Part shown: piece by piece, positions 21,196 to 30,988 of the stretch | Numbering within the stretch: the stretch's first letter is position 1 | Layout of the letters: every line of letters begins with the position of its first letter | DNA from: Chara braunii | Taxonomy: Eukaryota > Streptophyta > Charophyceae > Charales > Characeae | Length of the DNA stretch: 52,757 nucleotides | Assembly (NCBI GenBank): GCA_003427395.1 | Contig: BFEA01000237.1 | Coordinates: 358,479 to 411,235, forward strand | Direction of reading: 5' to 3' | The notes under the pieces: model-generated | Database searches by the model: none | What the model saw: only the letters and a program-made list of their open reading frames with translations | Told to the model about the DNA's origin: nothing | Translations under genes and position numbers: made by a program

Positions 21196-21666
21196 ATGCC
21201 TGAGGCACGTCGCGGTCAGGGTAGAGGAAGAGGAGAAAAAGGAGGGGAAGCAAAAGAAGAATCATCAGCTAGGGCACGGCGGGATTATAGCTCAGAGGAG
21301 GGGGAAGAGGAGGAGCCACGCGGCTACGGCTGCCTATGGCCATACCCTCGCTATTCGCTAGCAGGATGGTACGAGAGGACCCCATTTCCTGACAGAATGG
21401 AGTTGCTCCGTAAGAAATTTGACGCGCGCTATGATACACCTAATGCCTCTTCATCTCCTTACATCCCTAGAGTTCATTCCACCCCCGCTGTAAGCAAGGC
21501 CATAGTGTCTGCCCTACCTTCCTCTATCCCGTGTGCTGCCTCGCCGCCTCATCACCCTAGTCACTGCATTCTCTCCAGCATCTTCTTCCTTCTCTTTCTT
21601 TTCCAGCTTGAGTTCATAACCATCTTGTATGTCTTGTATAAACACGACTTCTTTTCATCTCCCTGA
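21196..21666 (+). CDS. Antisense ORF of the minus-strand gypsy element, intact copy (157 codons)
   Basis: This frame runs opposite to the neighbouring minus-strand pol. Its parts in order are an Arg/Gly-rich N terminus (MPEARRGQGRGRG), an acidic patch (SEEGEEEEPRGYG), and the core YPRYSLAGWYERTPFPDRM plus ELLRKKFDARYDTPN. A Pro/Ser/His-rich linker and a hydrophobic C terminus (FFLLFLFQLEFITILYVLY) that could span a membrane follow. The ATG was chosen because it is the first shared with the copy at 19418. No family was recognised. The opposite strand is also partly open, so protein coding on this strand is plausible, not proven. Confidence 0.45.
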   Translation: MPEARRGQGRGRGEKGGEAKEESSARARRDYSSEEGEEEEPRGYGCLWPYPRYSLAGWYERTPFPDRMELLRKKFDARYDTPNASSSPYIPRVHSTPAVSKAIVSALPSSIPCAASPPHHPSHCILSSIFFLLFLFQLEFITILYVLYKHDFFSSP

Positions 21667-23459
21667 ATTTGTTTTCTGCCCATAAAAATTTCAGTTTGCA
21701 GCCCCTTCTATAGCGTCCCAGGCCTAAGAGTTTGGCTTCCTTAAGGCCAGGGATGCAGGTTCCTCGTGAACCAGACCGCTTGTCGGCCACGAAATAAAAT
21801 TTTAAGAAGGATTTTGTCTGCTTGTTTAACTTTTTCAGCTGCTCGTCTTATGATGAAAGTTACCTTAGCTCTTGATCAGGCATCCATACCAGGGATAACC
21901 CCAGTAACGAGGGTACTCACTCAGTCTGACATGCTGGAAATAGGGCATACCAAACCCTTGTTTTCTTCCTCTGATCTGAGTGAGGCGTCTCCTCAACTTC
22001 TCAGATAAAAGGGAGGGGATACCAAACCCTTTCCATTTTCTCTGGTCTGGGAACTTCAAATAAGTATTTGTATACCTACAAAATCAGCGAGTCTCACAGA
22101 CAACAACCATGCCCCAGCAAGCAAAGCCTCTGACAACCAGCAGTCAAAAATTAACAATTTAAAATAAAACCCATAAATAAAATAATAAAATAACAAATAA
22201 CAATTAATACATAACAACTCTTCATACCCAGGATTTATTGATTGCCTTGGTTTCGGTCCACCACTGACCAGGAATGCCAGACGTTCCGTCGGTCTAACAT
22301 ACCTCATTCAGTCCGCCTCATGCCAGGACTAGTCATTTCATTTGTCTTTACTGCCCCTTTGACCTGCCTCCCGGTCCGGACTAGCATACCCACTACTCGA
22401 GTAAGACAGCCCTTTGACACTCTCGCCAGGACACGCAGACTATAGCGGATCTGGTCACCCTATGACAGTAGACGTCTCATCAGTCTAAATGTCCTGAACC
22501 CGGATTTGACCACTGCGGTCAGGGACCGGCTCACCTACCAGTTTTTGGTCAAGGGCGCTGGCTGCCCCGCCCATATTTTTGAACATGGGACCCGGTCTAA
22601 CCACAGTTCCAAGCTCTGGCGAACCTCATCGAATTGCATCCTCTGACTGCGGTAGGATTCCAGCTGACCCCTTTCGACCTCATAGGTCACGGTCGACTAC
22701 GGAATTCGACACTCGTGTCGAGGACCTGCTGACCCCACCAGATTGCAACCTACTAATGTAAGGCTCTAGCTGACCCCGACAATCAATGCATCCTCAGGTT
22801 AGGGAAGAAAACCCCCAGACACAGACAATCAAGCAAGCATATCATAACCCACAAGCAGACTGTCCACGCCCCATAAAAGAACAAACATTTCTCAAGAGAC
22901 TTTCCGTCAGTCTGTAGAGGCACTGAACAGCAACATGGTAACCAGCACCAAACCCTTACAGAGACATCCCGTCTATCCATGGGAAGTACTGAAAAGTTGT
23001 TCTCAGAAAGGTGTCTTCCCTCATCTGAGCGCAGACTGACATCTTAGTCAGAGGCACGAAGTCCTTTCGCTGACAACTCTTAGTCAGACAGAATTGAACA
23101 TTTCTACATGCCATCTCTTTATCATAAAAGTATTACTGATTTCCTCTTTTGATGCACCACAACCATGAGCTTCTCAGATCTTTTGACACTGCGTCAATAC
23201 TCTCGAAACTGTACCTTCACAGTTCTTTCTTAATCTCTGGAACTTGAGACTCATGGATCGACTGTAGCATTGCACCAAAGATATAATCTTATTAACCTTA
23301 TTACTTATTGAAACAGAAAATTAATTGACATGCTTCAAAATTGAAATGCCGAATTGACCATGCTCGAACGATCAATGTTTGCTGAAAATTCAGTCTTGCT
23401 GTCTCATTGTCTTGCTGTATTTTCCTCTCAGTTCTTCGGAACTGCTCTCTTACTTTGAT

Positions 23460-24413
23460 GACTGATATTTCTTCCCTCTCCTTGAGGTTACTGTAGGAAT
23501 CAGATCAGGGCCTCTGAATATGAACTTACGAAGTCTCGATCCTGACACCATGTCATGAATCTTGGATCCGTTCATTTATGAAATTTCATAAACTTTGCCC
23601 TCTGCTTCCCCTATGATTCTGTAGGGACTGTCAAACAGAAGGACAACATCTTCAATCTTCAATTTCTTTTTTCTTATATATTTTTTCTTGTTTCATCTTT
23701 TTTGATTTGATAGCCTACTCGATGTCATCCTTTCTGCAACATCCATCACTGTCTGATCAACTTCCGATATCTGCCTCATTCGAACCTGAAGAAACTCTGA
23801 AATTGAGTCTCTGTCACTTTCTTGACTTGACCATGTCTTGACAATACTTTCAATTGGTAATGTACCATATCGGTCATACCACATAGTAAATGGCGCATAT
23901 CCAGTAGTTCTCTTGATTGTGATGTTGTCAACATACACAACAACTCTTTATACTCTTGGCCAGTTGCTGAGATTTCCTTCACACCACTTGGTCAATGAAT
24001 CTTTCAAAGTTTTCTGCCCTTTTTCAACATGTGCATTCGCTTGAGGATGGTAGGTAGTCACATACCGAATTCTGACACCTAACCTGAGTGTAGTTCTTCA
24101 GATAATCTCATTTATGAATTCGGATCCTCTGTATGAGACAAATTCTCTGATAAAAGGATAACTGAGATATACTTTTTCTATCCAGTCAGCCACTTGCTCG
24201 GTTGTCTTCCTTTTTTAGAGTTTTTGCCTCAACGTACCCAGATAAATTATCTCTCATGTTTAATATGCATCTCATCCCACCCTTGCCTGGAGGCATAGTG
24301 ATGAGATCCAGATGAACTCTGCTACCTGGCTCTACCAGGATTGTAGGGAACAGGAGCTCAATCATTCTTGTGGTAGACCTCTTTTGACATAAGACACATG
24401 ATTTACAGTATTT
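23460..24413 (-). pseudogene. Minus-strand gypsy copy: integrase core and C terminus
   Basis: The rest of integrase follows with the same motifs as the plus copy, including TTYHPQAN...VE and the stretch TIKRTTGYAPFTMWYDRYGT. Here Trp codons stand at the sites of the plus-copy stops 16274 and 16619, and Gln at 16628. Several frameshifts are present. A deletion of about 50 bases joins VLLFD to PYRI, removing the start of the GPY/F domain. Confidence 0.75.
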
Positions 24414-24827
24414 TTAAATAATGTCTCTCATGCCTGACCAAAAGTACAGTTTGACAGTTTTGGAGTAGGTTACCTCAGCAATCCTCAGGATGAATCTTCT
24501 TCCTAGTACGTAGTCTCTAAAGCACCTGAGGCTATGAATGATTGACAGTAGCTCTTTCATGAATTGAGTGTAGTCTCTTTTTGTTGAATTGAGAGTCCTG
24601 CTCTCAAATCTCGAAGGTCTATCTCTCTCATTTTCATCTTTTTGAATAAGCACTCCACCTAGAGCAACTGGTCGTCCATCCGCCTCAATGATGAAACGTT
24701 TTGCCTCTTCATCATCATAAAATGACACTCCCAGCACTACACCACCATCTTTTAACTTTTCCTGTAATGTTTCTGCTGCAGCTTGCCTTTTATCATTCCA
24801 TGCTAAGTTAGTCCCTTGTCTTACCAT
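24414..24827 (-). pseudogene. Minus-strand gypsy copy: RNase H with ~700-bp deletion into integrase
   Basis: RNase H landmarks FIIEADGRPVALGGVLIQ and KELLSIIHSL lead to YVLGRRFILRI. This is joined directly to AEVTYSKTVKLYFWSGMRDI of the integrase zinc finger. In the plus copy these points are about 700 bases apart (15277 to about 15980), so the deletion removed the end of RNase H, the tether and part of the zinc finger. It ends in a stop where the plus copy continues into CKSCVLC. Confidence 0.85.
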
Positions 24828-25086
24828 TTCCCTCAGGGCTCTGCAAGGGTACCAAAGTGAGAAATAAAAATCCTCAAGAATCCACAGACTCCCAAGAAGC
24901 TCCTGACGTCTGTCACTCTTTAGAGAGGCAGAGGTCAGTTTTAAATTTTATCTATCTTCTTGGAATCTTGACTCCTACCCTTGGAGAAACATCAGAAACC
25001 CAAAATTATCACCTCTGGTTGAAAGAGAACGAACTTTGGTCCACTGGCAGTCATATTATACTTCTAAAGTCTCTCTCGAACCATCT

Positions 25087-26028
25087 TTACCCCTTCAGCA
25101 TGTTCCCAGACAAACTTTCTGACTCCCCCTGCGACCAAAGTCTCATTCTCACCAGAGGTCCTTTTAAGGGATTGTCATCAATGTAAGGGCTGGTTATTTC
25201 AGGAGAAATATCTTGCATGACTTTGATCATATCCCTTTGAACCACCGCCAAACCGTTAGTCCAACCCTGAGGTACCACACACATTTGAACAAGTCCTTTT
25301 GGCGTGTGCATGACAGTCATTGGTCGGTTAGTAGGATCAATCGGGAACTGACCATAGCCAGAATACAGATCAACTAAAGAATAAATACATCGAGCAGCAA
25401 AGGATTTAGAGAGGAGATCAGCATTGGGAGAACTACCTCCATCACGTACTGTCACAGAATTGAGCTTCTGAAGATTTTGTATCCATCTTCGCCCGCCCCT
25501 TTGTTTATAGAAACAAAACCAGTGGTTAGCATACGATCCATCAGCAAGTTCAACAACATTAGATGCAATCTTCTTGTCAAGGTACTTTACTACTTCCGCT
25601 TCTTCCTTTAGGGCATACTTGGTTGACCTATCATTCCATAGAACATGATCAACTGTCCAAATATTGATTATCTTGATCATGTCCACGTCCAATCACCCTC
25701 TCTCTTCGTCATTAAAGGAGAAAACACCAGAGAATTTATGACACTTCCTGGAGATACATTCTTTCTCCTTAGGCAGGATAAATTTATCCGAGTCTATCTT
25801 TTCATTCTCTTTCGTAACTCTATTCCCCTATTTTGTTGATTCTCTCAATGCTTTTATGATTCCGCTCTCCTTTTCCAGTGCTTCATCATACTCCTTTTCT
25901 ATTAGGACTGTCACCGGATTTTTCTTCAGCCGCATTAATTTTGACGGTTCAGCCGCAGAAATTAAGTTTGACGGTTCAGCCGCAGAAATTTTCCTGACAA
26001 TGATTTCTGCTCCATGCATCTTACCCAT
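25087..26028 (-). pseudogene. Minus-strand gypsy copy: leader fused to reverse transcriptase
   Basis: A 66-codon frame (26028-25828) joins R2 to the pol start VTVLIEKEYDEALEKESGII. RT then reads from 25692 with HWFCFYKQRGGRRWIQNLQK, YSLVDLYSGYGQF, VVPQGWTN and an intact SPYIDDNPLKGPLV. A single-base deletion at about 25150 (gagaatgag against gagagatgag in the plus copy) shifts the frame after LVR. Unlike the plus copy, the catalytic Asp pair is preserved. No gag or protease was found before it. Confidence 0.85.
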
Positions 26029-26395
26029 AACCTAGTAGAGGGACACCCGGCGCGCAATAGAAAAGACTGCGTTTGTCCCTTCACTTTCGCGTCCCAAGGC
26101 GGACCCGGAGGCTACCACGGCTTCAGGCCAGTCGTGCTCTGCTGTATAGCAGGGTGCCGAGCCTGCATGGACCAATGAAAGTTGTGTGGCGCACCCCCCT
26201 TTTGTCAAGGGCACAGCCACCAGGACTGGTCCAAGCCGAAGCACAGCTTGGGCACTAACGGCAACAAAAACCCAAGACACGTCTACAGGCCGAGGCACCG
26301 ACGTGAGGGACTATACCAAGCAGGGACTCGGTACACGGAGGAAGGCCGAGACACCGCTCCCTCCGACACCGGGGGAGTGGCTGATAGGCTAACGG
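25950..26395 (-). repeat. Repeat R2, copy 2 (minus orientation), upstream of minus-strand pol
   Basis: This is the inverted counterpart of 19890-20320. It runs directly into the pol frame through MGKMHGAEIIVRKISAAEPS and then a duplicated 27-base segment (gacggttcagccgcagaa twice). Gag is missing between this leader and pol, so the minus element is a deletion derivative or a different subfamily. Confidence 0.6.
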
Positions 26396-26651
26396 GAGGG
26401 TGGTGCATGGTCTGTTATGAGCATTAAGTTAGTTTGAAGGTGGGGGACCTGAAAGTTGTGAAAGGGCCTCATTTCCTAGGTGGGCTCCGTGGTCCTGTAT
26501 GCTTTCCTTGAGATCCTGAGCCCGTCACCCAGTTGAAAAAGAGTCTTGTGGTGGTTCTGCAATATCTGGCAGTAGGAATCACGAATGGCTTGTCTAACAG
26601 TCAAGTCTCCTCTTAGCAGTCCGGTTTCATTGCTTTCCAGGCGTCATGCAT

Positions 26652-26985
26652 TCAGGACCTGATTTCCTCTTCTATTGCCGGTTGAGCTTGTTGAAATCCA
26701 AATTGGTGGCCTGATTTTTCAAAGGAACATATGGCTCTCCAGGCTAACATAAGGACCTGCAACCTCACGTAGGAGAAGAGGTGGGTTGCAAAGGGAGACC
26801 ACTGCGCCAACAAGTGTTGGTTCTTGCCTAGCAGTAGGAGGCCGAGGTGCCACGGGAAATGGAACCCTGTGAGCAAGTGGAAGGCAGCATCCTTCCATTG
26901 CCTTATTTGGATAAGCATCGGGCACGCCAGTAGGCAGTGTTCCAGCGTTTCCCTGGTCGGCGGCGATGCCCTTCAGTCCTATCAG
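26652..26985 (-). pseudogene. LINE reverse transcriptase C-terminal zinc-binding (zf-RVT-like) fragment
   Basis: One minus-strand frame gives RETLEHCLLACPMLIQIRQW and KDAAFHLL, followed by a hydrophobic/Trp-containing stretch. The pattern E-T-x-x-H-x-L-x-x-C-P is typical of the zinc-binding domain at the end of plant LINE reverse transcriptases. The rest of the LINE was not recognised, and no poly-A tail was identified. Confidence 0.5.
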
Positions 26986-27034
26986 ATTTAATCCGTCACA
27001 GCCACAAAACCTACCCTTTACGCCCACTCAGCCA

Positions 27035-27560
27035 TGGAATCTGTGTGTGTTGTGTGTGTGCATGTGTTGCTATTTCACTATACACAACCCCACAAAAAAG
27101 CAAACGATTGTTTGTAGGACTTTGTGTGTATTGTAGATTTTAGGCAGACAACATTCCACCCAGATGAGTAGATCCGAAATCGAAGCGGCTCTACCTATAT
27201 TGTAGACAATGAAGCGCACACTAGATAAGCCAATCCAACAACGAAACAATTTTCCCCCTTTAGCAAACAATATGGAGCCGAATAGACCTGTTATATCACT
27301 TTCTCAGCTATGTCTACTTAGGCTTCTTCAGGGTACCCTTTTTATTGGTTCTTGCAGCTCCCTTTTTACTGTGCCTCTCGCGTAGAAGACTGGCCACGTT
27401 GATTGTGGTTGAGCGCCAACTGCCCACCTCCACATCTGCCTTAACGGCACAATTGCACATTATGAAAGGAGGCAGAGTAAAGCGGGAGGTATACTCCTGT
27501 TCATTGTTCTCTTAATGATGCTCATTCATAATTTCATATGCATTTACTACCTAGTACACA
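27035..27560 (+). repeat. Dispersed repeat R3, copy 1
   Basis: From a GT-rich start (tgctatttcactatacacaa) through ccaccatagatgagtag-like, gctgcccac/cttaacggc and gaggcagagtaaag segments, the order is repeated at 38165-38945 on the same strand. No coding function was recognised. Confidence 0.65.
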
Positions 27561-28622
27561 AGAGGAGGGAGGAAGGAAAGGGGTAGGAAGGAAGGAAAGG
27601 GGTAGGAGGTGGAGTTCTACAGCAAGTGAGGGGTAGGGGAGCGAGAAGGGTAGAGGTGGGAAGTGGATTGACAAAGAACAGAACAGAGGAACGATGAACT
27701 TCACAAGGTTCTCAATACTCACCGCTGGTGCAGACTTCTCTAGAATGGCACGACAGGTCAGTCAGTGTTTGGGTTGCACGAGATTTTGAGTCGAGGAGTC
27801 GCCATTGACGATAATGGTAAGTGGCCACCTCTACAGACTGGACAGGACCGGTTCGGTTGTGCACCGTTGGAGCACCACATTCAATTCTCGCAGTTGCAGT
27901 TCCGGTTGCTGGATCACATGGCACGGTGTAGATAGATGTCACAGGCTATGTGACTCCTACGTGCTAGGAATGTAGAGCCATGCCAACTACAATTGTATAG
28001 CCATTGCCGTCCCAGGCCCTGTCTACAAATCCGACATGATGTGTCATGATGGTGTTGTACACGAGTGCAATGTTGACTGTCATCATACGTATGAAAACAG
28101 AAACTCCATGCATTCGCATGCTTTATGCCTTTACAATCCTCACGACATAAGGCATGCGAATCACATGCTAGCTGAATCTCAGGTGGGTCATCGCAGAGCG
28201 ACATTGAGCAATTTTCGTCGGGATCCTCGGTCATTATTCCTTCTCTATGGACACACGGCACGCGGACTGATCCAAAGCAAGGGTGTTTAGTTATTGCAAG
28301 ACTTGGTCTATAACAGCACGCCCTGGCAGTGATGATAGCCCCAGCAAGGGAATTTGCATACTTTTAGTGCTTTAAAGTAGAGACAAGGGAGAGTGTCAGA
28401 GTGTCAATAGCCCCAGCGTCGATTGCAGCGTGCATGGCGTTTGAGGATGCTGGCCACAGACTCAGATGCACGACTGCATGGAGGACTTTGACGATGTTGT
28501 GATAACTTGTACACATACCAGCATTTGCAGCCGATTGCCATGTCGTGTGATGTGTTATTGACTAGCTACTGTATTAGTTACTGTGGCAAATTGCTGCCGC
28601 AGTTGCTGCAGGGATGTGATAG
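27561..28622 (-). other. Unassigned stretch with two Cys-containing minus-strand frames
   Basis: Frames 27712-27942 and 27914-28261 overlap slightly in different phases. The first contains IYTVPCDPATGTATARIECG and the second CDDPPEIQLACDSHALCRED. They are not repetitive and are modestly protein-like, but I recognise no family and no clear splice sites, so they may be chance frames. The stretch 27590-27665 is purine-rich. Confidence 0.2.
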
Positions 28623-28990
28623 CTAGCCTGAGTGTGTGCCTGGTACGCTGTGACGTAGAGAAGTTCCGTTGGCATGTGAAAGAATTGCTGCAAGCCATCT
28701 GAGCTGCTCGGAGAGACTGTCAGCAATTATAGACTTGTTGAAGTCGTTGTTGTGTGCTGATCTCATGATTGCTATAAACTTGGCAGGATACTCATCCAAA
28801 CTAAGTCTCAATGCTTTCATCGCATCCGTGGTGTCAGCATTGAGGCAGAGTACTTGGAGCCCTCAAAGAAGAGAGCCCACAAATGTCTTGTATAACAGTG
28901 TAGTCCCCTGTGACCACATGAGCGTCAACAATGTGAGTACATCGTGGAAATGCTTGTCGACAAGGGCAATTGCTAGGGTCCGGAGGAGGC
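28623..28990 (-). pseudogene. Possible exon(s) of an unrecognised minus-strand gene
   Basis: One continuous minus-strand frame reads VDKHFHDVLTLLTLMWSQGT, then TLLYKTFVGSLL, a single TGA, GLQVLCLNADTTDAMKALRL, SLDEYPAKFIAIMRSAHNND and SLSEQLRWLAAIL. The composition and lack of repeats look like a helical (HEAT-like) protein, but no family was named. It may be a gene fragment, a decayed exon or a chance frame. Confidence 0.25.
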
Positions 28991-29057
28991 ATATTGCTCG
29001 TTATGTTGAGGCCACACAGACAGCGGTGAAGACGACCTGAGTTCGAAGAGAGAGGGA

Positions 29058-29073
29058 GGGGGGGGGGGGGGGG
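29058..29073. repeat. Poly-G run (16)
   Basis: A homopolymer of 16 G follows an agaggga purine tract. Its length is likely unreliable in sequencing. Confidence 0.95.
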
Positions 29074-29109
29074 AAGGCAACGATTGTTTAGGAAAAAAAA
29101 AGGTACACC

Positions 29110-29760
29110 CGTTAACTTTGGTAGGCAGGCCTGAGCTCGAGTCCTATAAATATCATTTCCCCCTCTTCTGGGGTGGGTGAGTTTTGACCCAAGCTCAACC
29201 TGCTTACTACCAGTGACGAGTCCCATATCCATCCAGACACACGGGCTATGTACTTGTATTTAAGCACCATGTGGAGAACGACAAAGAGAAACTGCACGAA
29301 CCGTTGCCCCGCTCAGTTCAAATCCGGCTGCCATCGGATGAACAACATCAAATCTTTGTGAACTGTGTGGGGCCAGTCGATTCAATGACGATATCTCAAG
29401 GCCGTCATCCTTCCAAAGAAAACACACAAAACAAAGGAAACAAAAAACTGGTATGCCCTTCCAAGAGCGAGGGGCACTGAGGGCATACTCAGTATTACTC
29501 ACACCAGCACACTATCCAAAACACATCAAACCTGGATGAATCTGACAGCAATCATATTCACAGAGCTTCGTAGAAAAGTCCGAGTGCGAGTATGCCCTGA
29601 TAGGTGCGCCTCAGCTCAAATCCTGTTTGGGCCGCAATTTGGGCGGGTTCGGAATGGAGCTCGTGACCTGGTTCCGAGCAGTTGCAAGTTCTCTTTCCAT
29701 CCAAACCCACCTGCTGTGTACTCGGTATCTGAACACCACACCACAAACGACAAAAAGAGA
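29110..29760. repeat. Two related ~170-bp units (29110-29290 and 29580-29760)
   Basis: Both units share, in order, cct(g/c)agctc.a.tcct, a gggtgggt/gggcgggt block, agctc..acctg, tccatccaracncac and a tgtact.gtat.t.aacacca end. No protein was recognised. The small plus-strand frame 29536-30099 runs through unit 2 and is not considered a gene. This is probably a short interspersed repeat family. Confidence 0.4.
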
Positions 29761-30193
29761 GAGCAAAACGTTGCAACGACGAATCTCAGCTCGAGTAGTG
29801 ATCTCGTTGCCGAAATGCGCATGGAAAAGCACTTGGTCAAACCGAGCAACAAGAGGCTCGCACCTCCGAGGCCGGCTCGGGAGATAAAAGTCGGAACGAA
29901 TGAGGATAACGAACTCGATTATGTAGTGGCTGAACGACATGATTCTCTAAGTCAGCGAGTAATGGCTTGGACTCTTAGGAATGGTTCTGGTGGTGCATAT
30001 AACATCAGAGCGATACAGGCAATCCCTAACGCGCCTTCGGCCTCAGTAAGGCACGAAGAATACACTACACGTCGACCTATACAAAAAAGTATAATATGAG
30101 CTAATTAATATCCTCTCATCCAATAGGATGCAACAAAGCATCACACAATCCTCCCAGCGATGCGATGGGATAAAGCAGGTCATAGTATCGTAC

Positions 30194-30345
30194 TTCCTAT
30201 CCCTGACATGAGCATACACACTACCCGTCAGAGATTCAGACCCTCTCAATTCATTTATTCTCCATCCTTCCTATCCCTGACATGAGCATACACACTACCC
30301 GTCAGAAATTCAGACCCTCTTCAGTTCATTTGTTCTCCATCCGTG
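30194..30345 (-). repeat. 74-bp tandem duplication downstream of LCB1, with a possible polyadenylation signal
   Basis: Two near-identical units start ttcctatccctgacatgagc at 30194 and 30268. A tttatt at 30254-30259 reads AATAAA on the minus strand about 490 bases past the LCB1 stop, so it could be its poly(A) signal. That role is an inference. Confidence 0.5.
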
Positions 30346-30746
30346 ACATGCGACGGGATAAAGCGTGAATTCCAACTCCATCCCTCTCCATATTTGTACC
30401 CCGTTTGCACTCACTTGCTCACTCTCTTGCACTTACCTCCTTGCAATTACAGTCTGCATGTCCAGAAGGAAACCTTGAAACGGTCAGAGGGGGATCAATC
30501 ACAGACCAATCAGCAATGGAGCCCAACTCCTCAAATGTCCTGTCCCATTCGTGTTGAAATCAGCGAACACATGTGGTCACTACATGGCAATGTATTAACC
30601 TCTTCCATGATTCCAGCATGCAGTTGGTCAGAATGCTCTCCTTTGATAACATTTCCATGCCTCGAAGCCACAGTGCAGGTCGTAGCCGCGTCAGACGAAC
30701 CATCTCAATCATATCCTGCCGGACCCTACATCCACGAAGCTTGGCA

Positions 30747-30917
30747 TCACGACTCCAGGACGCTTGCTGCGACAACCTTCAGGGACTCAGCTGCAGCAAG
30801 GAGATCCTTATCATTGTGACCTGCAGAGACTGCAATCCGGATACTTGCAGGCCAGCGCACTCTGTCCAGAGGCATCCTTTTTGTACATGTGAGCAGCACA
30901 GACTTGTCATCGAGCAT
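30747..30917 (-). CDS. LCB1: LCB1 terminal exon H with stop codon
   Basis: The 171-nt terminal exon encodes [20 protein letters not shown], then [36 protein letters not shown] and a TGA stop. The C terminus VSAGHxxxDLLxAxESLK is the LCB1 signature. I chose the acceptor ending gggagcag because it restores the usual spacing to VSAGH; an AG three bases upstream would add one Gln. The upstream intron end is poly-G, not polypyrimidine. Confidence 0.93.
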   Translation of the reverse strand: MLDDKSVLLTCTKRMPLDRVRWPASIRIAVSAGHNDKDLLAAAESLKVVAASVLES

Positions 30918-30948
30918 CTGCTCCCAAACCAGCACCCCCCAACTACCC

Positions 30949-30988
<40 letters not shown>

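Larger units (their letters stand above)
20967..25870 (-). mobile_element. Right arm of tail-to-tail gypsy pair (minus strand)
   Basis: This is the inverted, shortened copy of 13850-19650. The two copies lie 3' end to 3' end with a 1.3-kb spacer. Base differences are frequent throughout, so the duplication is old or the two inserted independently. Confidence 0.85.
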
